In this document: positions 1 through 6,514 of the stretch, piece after piece
How positions within the stretch are numbered: the stretch's first letter is position 1
How the letters are laid out: each line of letters opens with the position of its first letter
DNA from: JBLFWJ01 sp047611425
Lineage (GTDB): Bacteria; Bacteroidota; Bacteroidia; UBA10329
NCBI GenBank assembly: GCA_047611425.1
Contig: JBLFWJ010000163.1
Location: 1-7,496, forward strand
Length of the DNA: 7,496 nucleotides
Reading direction: 5' to 3'
Notes under the pieces: generated by a model
Seen by the model: the letters and a program-made list of their open reading frames with translations, nothing else
Told to the model about the DNA's origin: nothing
The model's database searches: none
Position numbers and translations under genes: made by a program

Positions 1-2
1 AC

Positions 3-389
3 GAGGATTTCTGTAATGACATCTTTATCATCAATTATGGAACACCGCAAATGAGCATCGTGAATTCGGACTTCTTTGTGCAGGATTTTGTGGAGTTGAT
101 CACCGAAACAAGTATTGAAGATCATGCATCGGTTTCAGAATTTAGCATTGGCCCAAATCCAACCAACGGCATCACCAACTTCAATATAGGAATGAGAATT
201 TCGATGGATGATGTGACGGTGGTTGTTTCAAATATGCTGGCTCAAGAAGTTTATTCTTCTTCAGTTAATCTCGTTTCAGGATCGAACCGAATCGAATGGG
301 ATGCTTCGAAATTGCCTACTGGAGTTTACATGGCAACAGTCGGTTCAAGTGAAGGAATGATTGCGCAGGAGCGTATCCTAGTTAAGTAA
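3..389 (+). CDS. C-terminal fragment of a T9SS-secreted protein (5' end outside window)
   Basis: The reading frame is open from the left edge to the TAA stop, so the gene starts upstream; the ATG at 51 is internal, not a supported start. The 128 visible residues hold a short segment I cannot assign (begins EDFCNDIFIINYG) followed by a typical T9SS type A sorting domain of about 80 residues. That domain shows the PNPTNG turn near its start, alternating beta strands, the 'NRIEWDASKLPTGVYMA' strand-turn pattern and a basic end (ILVK). In this family the domain directs a protein, after Sec export, through the type IX secretion system to the cell surface or medium, and is cleaved off. The catalytic or binding part is not in the window, so no function can be given. 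The next gene, also T9SS cargo, begins 28 bases later, so the two may be co-transcribed. Sure of the sorting domain, ignorant of the rest. Confidence 0.85.
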   Translation, partial: EDFCNDIFIINYGTPQMSIVNSDFFVQDFVELITETSIEDHASVSEFSIGPNPTNGITNFNIGMRISMDDVTVVVSNMLAQEVYSSSVNLVSGSNRIEWDASKLPTGVYMATVGSSEGMIAQERILVK

Positions 390-417
390 TCTTCGATAAT
401 TATTGAATTCTTTCAGA

Positions 418-3258
418 ATGAAAAAAGTCCTATCGGGTCTGTTCTTAATTCCTTTTTTGACCACTGGCATGCAAGCCCAGGTGGTTACCACGGATCTCCC
501 GTATTTCACAATTGAGGATTCGATCAACTTGAACTTTGATGCCACTCAAGGAAACGGTAATCTTAATGGATTGTCGCCTGTTTACATGCACACAGGGGTA
601 ATCAGCCCAAGTAGTGATCACGAAGGGCACTGGCAAAAGCAGGTTTCTCTTTGGGGCGAGGCTGAGCCAACTGTCCAGATGACTGGAATAGGAGGGAACC
701 AGCACACAATGGCAATGAATCTCTCTAGTTTTTACGGGGTAAGTACTGGTAATAAGGTACGAGCGTTGGCAATGGTTTTTCGTAATGCCGATGGATCGGT
801 AGTTGGTCAGAATGCAGATGGAAGCGACATCATGATTCCGGTTTTTGAGTCCACCACGGATCTTGATGCTGTGATTATGGACCCTATTGTTCCTGGCAAG
901 ATAGTGAGCCAAGGAGACCCAGTTCAATTCAACGTTCAAACCAATGATCCTTCGGCACTCGTTAATCTATACATGGATGGATTGCTAATAGGACAGGGGT
1001 TTGGTGATGATGTGTCTGCTGGCGTGAACACAACTTCCATTGGAAAATTTGAGCTTACTTCATCAGTAGAAGCAAACGGACAAACCGTGTTGGACACTAC
1101 TTATTTTGTGGTCAGACCTGATGTAACGGTTGCTGACCCACCGGCTGGAATTGAGCCTGGAATCACATTCATGAACAGTACAACAGTGACGTTGTGTCTT
1201 TGGACACCGTTCAAAGAATTCACTTACGCTATTGGCGATTTTAGCGAATGGGAGGTTGATCCGGATTTTCTCATGAACCGTTCGGTTGATGGAGAAAGAC
1301 ATTGGATTACGTTGAATAATGTGAATGCAGGTCAGGAATATCGTTTCCAGTATTACGTGGATGGGCTGTTTAAAATTGCGGATCCGTACTCGTACAAGAT
1401 TCTTGAAGAATACAGCGATGCCAGCATCAATCCTATTATTTACCCAAACCTAATTCCATACCCGGAGGATTTGACCCACGGCAATGTTTCTGTTTTTGAA
1501 ACGGACATGCCGGAATATCAGTGGCAGACAACTGGATTCACGGCTCCTGTTAAGGAAGATCTGGTTATCTATGAATTATTGATCCGAGATTTCTCTCTGA
1601 GAAAGGACTTTATAGCGGTAAAAGATTCAATCCCTTACCTGAAATCTCTCGGAATCAATGCTGTTCAGCTTATGCCGATAATGGAGTTTGAAGGAAATAA
1701 CTCGTGGGGATACAATCCAATCTTTTTCAATGCAGTTGACAAGCGATATGGCCCTGCAGATAATTTGAAAGAGTTGATAGATGAGCTACATGCGGAGGGA
1801 ATTGCAGTGATTTTGGACATCGTTCCGAATCATGCTTTTGGTAGAAATCCTTATGTGAAAATGTATTGGGATGCTGGTTTACAACGTCCGGCATGGAACA
1901 GTCCTTACTTCAACCCAGTTGCAACACACCCTTTTAGTGTTGGGTACGATTTTAATCATGAAAGTGGATATGTTCGAACCATGTGGCATCGCATATTCCG
2001 TTACTGGATTGAGGAATACAATGTGGACGGATATCGATTGGATTTAACCAAGGGCCTGACTCAGGTTAACTCTGGTGATGATATCGGTGCATGGACTCAA
2101 TTTGATCAAAGTAGGGTGAACATTCTTTTCGACTACGCAAATACCATGTGGAGTTACGCGCCTGACTTCCATATTATATTCGAGCACCTTGGTGACAATA
2201 CAGAGGAGACAGCTATTGCCAATGGCAACGTAATGCTATGGAGCAAGGCCACCGATCAATTCAATCAAGCATCAATGGGCTGGCCTGGAGATTCTGATTG
2301 GGGATACCAAACTAGCTATCAAACTAAGGGTTGGAATATGCCTCGTGCCATTAGTTACATGGAAAGCCATGACGAAGAGCGCTTGATGTATAAAAATGTT
2401 TTGTTTGGAAATGGGACAAACCCAGACCACATGGCCAATGACACAGCAACTTCGTTGTTTAGAATGCAAGGTCTTGGGGCAATGTTTTTCCTTATTCCTG
2501 GTCCTAAAATGATTTGGCAATTTGGAGAACTGGGATATGACTTTTCAATTAACTGGCCATCTGGAACCGAGGAAACTAGAGTAGATGCTAAGCCCGTTCG
2601 ATGGAATTACATGTGGGAGGAACCGCGACAAGTTCTTTACAGCGTTTGGTCGGCACTGATTAAACTCAAGCACGAGCAACCTGTTTATTCTTGTACCGAT
2701 TATGGTTTAGATCTAGGAGGAACAGGCAAACGAATGTGGCTGAGTCATCCTGATATGAACGTGAGCGTGACGTACAATTCAGATGTTACTGGGTTTGACA
2801 TGACTCCTGATTTTCAGCATACCGGAACGTGGTACAACTACTTTACTGGAGAGCCTTACGAGGTGAATCAAACCAGTCAGACGTTGTACTATGGGCCTGG
2901 CCAGTACTATGTATTCACGGATCAACCACTGCCGATCCCAGATACTTCTTTCGTTCCATTTCCTGAGGAAAACCCAGATGACATTTCCGAAACAGATCGG
3001 TCTGCTTTGAAGGTTTATCCAAATCCAACAAGTAGTTCTGCGATTATTGAATTCGAGCTTGATGGAGAAAACTTACAGAGTATCGAAGTACTTGATCTCA
3101 TGGGCCGAACTGTTGACCAATTGAATATTTCAAATTCCAGAAACGCTGGACTGAACCGATTTAAGTGGAATGCTGATGGCTTTGAAAATGGCCAATACAT
3201 TTTCAAAGTTGTGACCGATAAGCAGATCAGATCTAAAATGATTGCGATTCAGCGTTAA
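418..3258 (+). CDS. Secreted GH13 alpha-amylase-family glycoside hydrolase with T9SS sorting domain
   Basis: A 946-residue enzyme predicted to cleave alpha-glucosidic bonds of starch-like polymers outside the cell. I start it at ATG 418 because this gives a clean signal peptide (MKKVLSGLFLIPFLTTGMQAQ); the in-frame TTG at 403 only adds five residues before it. Domains in order: an N-terminal beta domain (about 22-142) of a type seen in Bacteroidota starch proteins; an Ig-like stretch (150-235); a CBM48-like E-set domain (250-330, with TYAIGDFSEW); the GH13 barrel (382-755); a C-terminal beta domain (765-834); a Pro-rich linker (835-861); and the T9SS type A domain (862-946, VYPNPTSSS). The catalytic set is complete: DIVPNH (Asp467-His472), nucleophile Asp542 in YRLDLTK, acid/base Glu589 in IIFEHLGD, and Asp652 in ESHDEER. 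Exact bond specificity (amylase, neopullulanase or debranching) cannot be read from the motifs. The transporter gene at 4054 may take up its products. Confidence 0.93.
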   Translation: MKKVLSGLFLIPFLTTGMQAQVVTTDLPYFTIEDSINLNFDATQGNGNLNGLSPVYMHTGVISPSSDHEGHWQKQVSLWGEAEPTVQMTGIGGNQHTMAMNLSSFYGVSTGNKVRALAMVFRNADGSVVGQNADGSDIMIPVFESTTDLDAVIMDPIVPGKIVSQGDPVQFNVQTNDPSALVNLYMDGLLIGQGFGDDVSAGVNTTSIGKFELTSSVEANGQTVLDTTYFVVRPDVTVADPPAGIEPGITFMNSTTVTLCLWTPFKEFTYAIGDFSEWEVDPDFLMNRSVDGERHWITLNNVNAGQEYRFQYYVDGLFKIADPYSYKILEEYSDASINPIIYPNLIPYPEDLTHGNVSVFETDMPEYQWQTTGFTAPVKEDLVIYELLIRDFSLRKDFIAVKDSIPYLKSLGINAVQLMPIMEFEGNNSWGYNPIFFNAVDKRYGPADNLKELIDELHAEGIAVILDIVPNHAFGRNPYVKMYWDAGLQRPAWNSPYFNPVATHPFSVGYDFNHESGYVRTMWHRIFRYWIEEYNVDGYRLDLTKGLTQVNSGDDIGAWTQFDQSRVNILFDYANTMWSYAPDFHIIFEHLGDNTEETAIANGNVMLWSKATDQFNQASMGWPGDSDWGYQTSYQTKGWNMPRAISYMESHDEERLMYKNVLFGNGTNPDHMANDTATSLFRMQGLGAMFFLIPGPKMIWQFGELGYDFSINWPSGTEETRVDAKPVRWNYMWEEPRQVLYSVWSALIKLKHEQPVYSCTDYGLDLGGTGKRMWLSHPDMNVSVTYNSDVTGFDMTPDFQHTGTWYNYFTGEPYEVNQTSQTLYYGPGQYYVFTDQPLPIPDTSFVPFPEENPDDISETDRSALKVYPNPTSSSAIIEFELDGENLQSIEVLDLMGRTVDQLNISNSRNAGLNRFKWNADGFENGQYIFKVVTDKQIRSKMIAIQR

Positions 3259-3276
3259 TTGTTGATCAAATCATTA

Positions 3277-3294
3277 CCCGACTCACTCATCGGG
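3277..3294 (+). terminator. Weak hairpin after the amylase gene
   Basis: CCCGA (3277-3281) and TCGGG (3290-3294) form a 5-bp stem with an 8-base loop, 19 bases after the amylase stop codon. A T-rich run follows only after about 14 bases (3310-3314), so this is a poor match to an intrinsic terminator. It may attenuate transcription between the amylase and the hydroxylase, or mean nothing. Confidence 0.3.
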
Positions 3295-3307
3295 ACAATG
3301 CAACTGT

Positions 3308-3315
3308 TATTTTTG
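3308..3315 (+). promoter_or_regulatory. Possible Bacteroidota -7 promoter element of the hydroxylase gene
   Basis: TATTTTTG matches the Bacteroidota housekeeping -7 consensus TAnnTTTG exactly. It ends only four bases before the ATG at 3320, so a transcript begun at the usual distance would start at or next to the start codon, giving a leaderless mRNA. No convincing -33 TTTG element lies at the usual distance upstream, and an AT-rich octamer of this kind can arise by chance. Tentative. Confidence 0.3.
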
Positions 3316-3319
3316 CGCC

Positions 3320-3958
3320 ATGGCGGAAAAGCAATTCAAGCATAATGTAGACGAAAGTCCTAAGATGTTTGAGAATCCATTTTTGGATTACTTCTCGAGA
3401 GTACACGTGGCAGTAGTGCCAATCATTTTTGTGCCTTTTATCGGGTATTTCATTTATAAGGGGTTGTTCATGTTGAATGTACCTGCACTTCAATTCGTAG
3501 GCTTGTTTGCTGCAGGAATTGTCGTTTGGACATTCTTTGAATATTGGTTCCACCGGTTGTTTTTTCATTACGAGCCAACATCCAAGGCTGGTAAGCGGTT
3601 CATTTTTATGGCGCACGGCATTCATCACGATTATCCAAACGATTCCTTGCGTTTGGTAATGCCACCTACTGTTAGCTTGCTTTTGGCACTAATTGTCTAC
3701 TGGACATTATTCGGGATTATTCAAGATACCGCCATTACAACTGCTGTTTACGCAGGTTTTGTTTTTGGCTATTTGGTTTATGATTTAATGCATTACGCTA
3801 CTCATAACTCCAATTACAAGGGCAAATGGTTTCAGAAGATCAAGAAAAGCCATATGCTTCACCACTATCAAAATGGTGACAAAGGCTACGGTCTTAGTAA
3901 TGTTGTATGGGATCACATTTTCGGCACGCAGTTTCCAAGTAAGTCGGAATCCAAATAG
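3320..3958 (+). CDS. Fatty acid 2-hydroxylase (FA2H/Scs7-type, fatty acid hydroxylase superfamily)
   Basis: A 212-residue integral membrane di-metal oxygenase of the sterol desaturase/fatty acid hydroxylase superfamily. Its order of motifs matches eukaryotic FA2H and yeast Scs7, which put a hydroxyl on carbon 2 of the fatty acyl chain of sphingolipids. The metal-binding histidines are all present: HRLFFH (78-83), HGIHH (99-103), HYATH (158-162) and HMLHH (178-182), ten in all. Other FA2H hallmarks follow: EYWFHR, RLVMPP (111-116), YDLMHY, and GLSNVVWDHIFGT near the C-terminus. Hydrophobic segments lie at about 30-50, 54-75, 117-137 and 139-156. The cytochrome b5 domain at the N-terminus of human FA2H is absent, so electrons must come from a separate carrier. 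The likely product here is 2-hydroxylated acyl chains of membrane lipids (sphingolipids or other amino lipids of this phylum); the substrate is inferred. ATG 3320 is a good start, with no Shine-Dalgarno. The family is firm, the lipid target is not. Confidence 0.9.
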   Translation: MAEKQFKHNVDESPKMFENPFLDYFSRVHVAVVPIIFVPFIGYFIYKGLFMLNVPALQFVGLFAAGIVVWTFFEYWFHRLFFHYEPTSKAGKRFIFMAHGIHHDYPNDSLRLVMPPTVSLLLALIVYWTLFGIIQDTAITTAVYAGFVFGYLVYDLMHYATHNSNYKGKWFQKIKKSHMLHHYQNGDKGYGLSNVVWDHIFGTQFPSKSESK

Positions 3959-4005
3959 TTTTCTTTTTGTTGATTAATAGGGCAGTTCAGCGCCTTAATG
4001 AATTA

Positions 4006-4036
4006 GAATTTGGGCTAAATTGAGCCTTTCAAATTC
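4006..4036 (+). promoter_or_regulatory. Interrupted hairpin in the leader of the transporter gene
   Basis: GAATTTG (4006-4012) pairs with CAAATTC (4030-4036), and just inside it GGCT (4013-4016) pairs with AGCC (4023-4026) around a 6-base loop, leaving TTT (4027-4029) as a one-sided bulge. This gives 11 base pairs ending 17 bases before the ATG at 4054. No T-run follows, so it is not a standard terminator. It could be a leader structure affecting translation, a protein-binding palindrome, or the 3' end structure of the hydroxylase transcript. The structure is visible; the role is inferred. Confidence 0.4.
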
Positions 4037-4053
4037 CTAATGCCACCATTTAT

Positions 4054-5373
4054 ATGAGTGCCACTAAACCACGGTTATCGTTCTGGCAAATCTGGAACAT
4101 GAGTTTCGGATTTCTAGGAATTCAATTCGGTTTTGCCCTTCAAGGGGGAAACATGAGCCGAATATTCCAAACACTCGGAGCCGCGAAGGATGATATTCCG
4201 ATGTTGTGGATCGCAGCTCCGTTAACGGGTTTATTGATTCAGCCCATCATTGGGTACATGAGTGACCGCACGTGGCACGTCAAGCTTGGAAGAAGAAGAC
4301 CATACTTTCTTTTGGGCGCTATACTAAGTACGGTTACGCTCATATTTATGCCGCATTCCCCAGAGTTGTGGGTTGCTGCAGGCTGTCTGTGGATGTTGGA
4401 CGCATCCATAAATATTAGCATGGAGCCATTTAGAGCTTTGGTGGCGGACAAACTACCCGAAGAACAGCGTAGCTACGGATTCGTAATTCAGACATTGATC
4501 ATTGGAATTGGTACTTGGGTTGCCAGCAATTTGCCTTGGTTGGTGAGTACAATGGGTGTGAGTAATGAAGCACCGGAAGGGGTTGTGCCCGATTCGGTGA
4601 AGGTGGCTTTTGCTATTGGTGCTGCGGTCTTTTTGGGATCGGTACTCTTCACCATTTTCACTACAACGGAATATCCTCCAGAGGATATGGACGAGTTTGA
4701 AAAGGAGAAAGGAGAAGGTGGTTTATTCCACGGATTGAAAGAGATTTTCGGAAATATCGTGGCCATGCCAATGGTGATGAAAAAGCTCGGAATTGTTCAA
4801 TTTTTCAGCTGGTTTGCATTCTTTACAATGTGGACGTTTGCAACGCCAGCATTGACCGAGCATGTCTTCAATGCGGCCGATCCAACCAGTCCCGAATATC
4901 AAGAAGCCGCCAATCTCGTCAGTTCGTACATGGGAACGTATGGACTGTCATCAATGGCTTTTGCGTTGCTGCTCACTTTCATTGCTGGCAAAGTTCGAAT
5001 CAATAGAAAGTTCGTACACATGGGTAGTTTGATTATTGGCGGGCTCGGATTCATCTACATGTATTTTGTGAAAGATCACGTTATGCTTCAGGTGTCCTTC
5101 GCCTGTATCGGCATTGCTTGGGGAAGTATTCTGTCAATGCCTTACGCCATGCTTTCGGGCTCGATTGACGCCAAGAAAATGGGGCTGTTTATGGGCTTGT
5201 TCAATATGTTTATTGTTATTCCACAGATTGTGGCAGCCCTTGGTGGGGTTAACTGGGCGTACAAAACTTTGCTGGGCGAGGCCACTATCAATACAATGAT
5301 CTTGGCTGGAATATCATTGATCTTGGCAGGACTTTGTAATCTTTTAATCACTGAAAAGGAGGCAATCAAGTAA
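4054..5373 (+). CDS. MFS/GPH-type sugar transporter, SLC45 (sucrose/maltose) group
   Basis: A 439-residue inner-membrane secondary transporter, probably with twelve membrane segments, the usual MFS length. The loop between segments 2 and 3 reads GYMSDRTWHVKLGRRRPY (67-84). This is the MFS signature in the GRRRPY/F form typical of the SLC45/plant sucrose transporter/bacterial maltose transporter group. Other fits are an early NMSFGFLGIQFGFALQGGNMSRIF stretch (15-38) and a charged central loop at about 205-235 (PPEDMDEFEKEKGEGG) separating the two halves. Members of this group carry sucrose, maltose or glucose in symport with protons. The secreted GH13 enzyme less than 1 kb upstream makes maltose or maltodextrin a reasonable guess, though the hydroxylase gene lies between. 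The ATG at 4054 is preceded by no Shine-Dalgarno but by a hairpin (4006-4036). The upstream ATG at 4040 is out of frame. Family firm, substrate inferred. Confidence 0.88.
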   Translation: MSATKPRLSFWQIWNMSFGFLGIQFGFALQGGNMSRIFQTLGAAKDDIPMLWIAAPLTGLLIQPIIGYMSDRTWHVKLGRRRPYFLLGAILSTVTLIFMPHSPELWVAAGCLWMLDASINISMEPFRALVADKLPEEQRSYGFVIQTLIIGIGTWVASNLPWLVSTMGVSNEAPEGVVPDSVKVAFAIGAAVFLGSVLFTIFTTTEYPPEDMDEFEKEKGEGGLFHGLKEIFGNIVAMPMVMKKLGIVQFFSWFAFFTMWTFATPALTEHVFNAADPTSPEYQEAANLVSSYMGTYGLSSMAFALLLTFIAGKVRINRKFVHMGSLIIGGLGFIYMYFVKDHVMLQVSFACIGIAWGSILSMPYAMLSGSIDAKKMGLFMGLFNMFIVIPQIVAALGGVNWAYKTLLGEATINTMILAGISLILAGLCNLLITEKEAIK

Positions 5374-5405
5374 CTGAGTGTTCATTTGTCATTTACGAAG
5401 CCAAC

Positions 5406-5440
5406 CAACTCTCAACTAGAAACTCACAACTAGCAACTAA
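5406..5440 (+). repeat. Five-unit heptanucleotide tandem repeat before the bestrophin gene
   Basis: Read in sevens from 5406 the sequence is CAACTCT, CAACTAG, AAACTCA, CAACTAG, CAACTAA, i.e. five units of (C/A)AACTNN with no gaps; a partial CAAC (5402-5405) precedes it. The tract ends four bases before the bestrophin ATG (5445). It contains almost no G and should be unstructured if transcribed as the 5' leader. Degenerate A/C-rich tracts of this style occur in intergenic DNA of other Bacteroidota as far as I know. The unit length is not a multiple of three but lies outside the reading frame, so copy changes would alter the leader, not the protein. Confidence 0.8.
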
Positions 5441-5444
5441 ACCA

Positions 5445-6482
5445 ATGTTTGTAAAAAGAAATTTCGGATTAAAGAATCTGTTCCTGTTCTCCTGGCATCA
5501 CATCGTGTGGCTATCTCTTTGGGGAACAGTGCCGGTTTTGATCCACAATTATGCCCATGATTATTGGGTTTCTGTACCATGGTTACCTGTTTCATTGATA
5601 GGTGTAGCGGTAGCATTCTTTGTGGGGTTTAAAAATAATGCGGCCTACGAAAGAATGTGGGAGGCTCGGAAAATTTGGGGCGGAATTGTGAATTCAAGTA
5701 GGGCATGGGGCAGTATTTCAAAGAGCTTTGTGAGCAACCTATTTAGAAACGCTCACTTACAAGATGATGAGCTGTACAAGATTCACAAACGGTTGATTTA
5801 TCGACATATCGCTTGGCTCTACACACTTCGTGGACAATTGCTGCAGCCAGCACCTTGGGAACACTTACATGGAGGGTCGAAAGGGATGTCTAAAATGACC
5901 AATAAAAGAAGGAAATCAGCCCTAGGTGAATACGATACAGACGCTGTTCAAAAGCAGATAGCACCTTTCATGAAAGACTTGGAATGCACGACTGCAATAA
6001 AGCACAGCAATGTAGCTACCGCCATTCTGGACTATCAATCTCAAGATTTGAAGAAGCTAAGAGAAGAAGATCTGATAGATGATTTTCGGCACATGGAAAT
6101 GCAGAAAGTGATCAACGATTTCTACATCCATCAGGGAAAATGTGAGCGTATCAAGAAGTATCCGTTTCCACGTCAATATGGTTCAACAAGTTTCTATTTC
6201 GTTAGTCTGTTCATCTTCCTTCTGCCTTTTGGACTACTACCTGAGTTCGATAAACTGGGTCATGATCTGGTCTGGTTGAACATTCCTTTTACGTTAATTG
6301 TAGGTTGGGTATTTGTAATGATGGAATTGGTCGGAGACTACAGCGAGAACCCATTTGAGGGTCTAGGAAATGACATTCCTATGAATGCCCTTTGTAGAAC
6401 AATCGAGATTGATCTTAGAGAGATGTTAGCGGAGAAGGATGTTCCACCACCTATTGAAGCAAAGAATGGTGTGTTGATGTAA
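5445..6482 (+). CDS. Bestrophin-family ion channel (bestrophin/UPF0187)
   Basis: A 345-residue membrane protein of the bestrophin family, which forms pentameric ion channels: chloride channels in animals, and a sodium-conducting channel in the Klebsiella homologue KpBest. Family marks: GFKNNAAYERMWEARKIWGG (61-80) after the pore-lining helix, YPFPRQY (239-245), and ELVGDYSENPFEG (294-306) followed by NDIPM and the RTIEIDLREML helix (318-328). Hydrophobic segments lie at about 20-36, 47-63, 250-268 and 277-296. Aligning on Arg70/Trp72 without gaps puts Val54, Phe58 and Phe62 at the pore-neck positions of human Best1 Ile76, Phe80 and Phe84. The second position of the usual RWW is Met71. The cytosolic region 135-213 is charged and is the least conserved-looking part. 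The ATG at 5445 follows a heptamer repeat and has no Shine-Dalgarno. The transporter gene ends 71 bases upstream; no functional link is evident. Physiological role in bacteria is poorly known. Confidence 0.9.
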   Translation: MFVKRNFGLKNLFLFSWHHIVWLSLWGTVPVLIHNYAHDYWVSVPWLPVSLIGVAVAFFVGFKNNAAYERMWEARKIWGGIVNSSRAWGSISKSFVSNLFRNAHLQDDELYKIHKRLIYRHIAWLYTLRGQLLQPAPWEHLHGGSKGMSKMTNKRRKSALGEYDTDAVQKQIAPFMKDLECTTAIKHSNVATAILDYQSQDLKKLREEDLIDDFRHMEMQKVINDFYIHQGKCERIKKYPFPRQYGSTSFYFVSLFIFLLPFGLLPEFDKLGHDLVWLNIPFTLIVGWVFVMMELVGDYSENPFEGLGNDIPMNALCRTIEIDLREMLAEKDVPPPIEAKNGVLM

Positions 6483-6488
6483 TCACTC

Positions 6489-6514
6489 AATCTAGCAAAC
6501 AGTAATTTAGCAAA
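6489..6514 (+). repeat. Short direct repeat before meaB
   Basis: AATCTAGCAAA (6489-6499) recurs as AATTTAGCAAA (6504-6514), 10 of 11 bases alike with a period of 15. The second copy abuts the GTG start codon at 6515. The tract is again poor in G and shares the core CTAGCAA with the repeat before the bestrophin gene (5430-5436). Probably a degenerate intergenic tract; a binding site is possible but not shown. Confidence 0.6.

Noticed and set aside
51..53. ATG at 51 as the start of a small protein
   Set aside because: The frame is open to the left edge and the product would be just a T9SS sorting domain with no signal peptide, so this is the tail of a larger gene.
403..417. TTG at 403 as the amylase start
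   Set aside because: It adds MNSFR before a complete signal peptide that begins at ATG 418; the ATG is the simpler start.
445..939. Minus-strand open frame of 164 codons
   Set aside because: It lies wholly inside the amylase gene, shows no recognisable domain, and is a shadow of the coding strand. The same holds for minus-strand frames at 1063-1302, 2272-2520, 3015-3206, 4239-4451, 4488-4766, 5142-5369 and 6616-6828.
3287..3628. Minus-strand frame of 113 codons overlapping the hydroxylase start
   Set aside because: Its sequence has no domain character and overlaps conserved coding sequence of the hydroxylase.
4004..4012. TAGAATTTG as a -7 promoter element for the transporter gene
   Set aside because: It has three rather than two bases between TA and TTTG, no -33 element at the usual distance, and overlaps the hairpin arm.
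5114..5299. Plus-strand 61-codon frame inside the transporter gene
   Set aside because: Alternative frame of a well-conserved membrane protein; Cys/Arg/Trp-rich composition typical of an out-of-frame translation.
5385..5388. TTTG as a -33 element before the bestrophin gene
   Set aside because: No TAnnTTTG element follows at the expected spacing.
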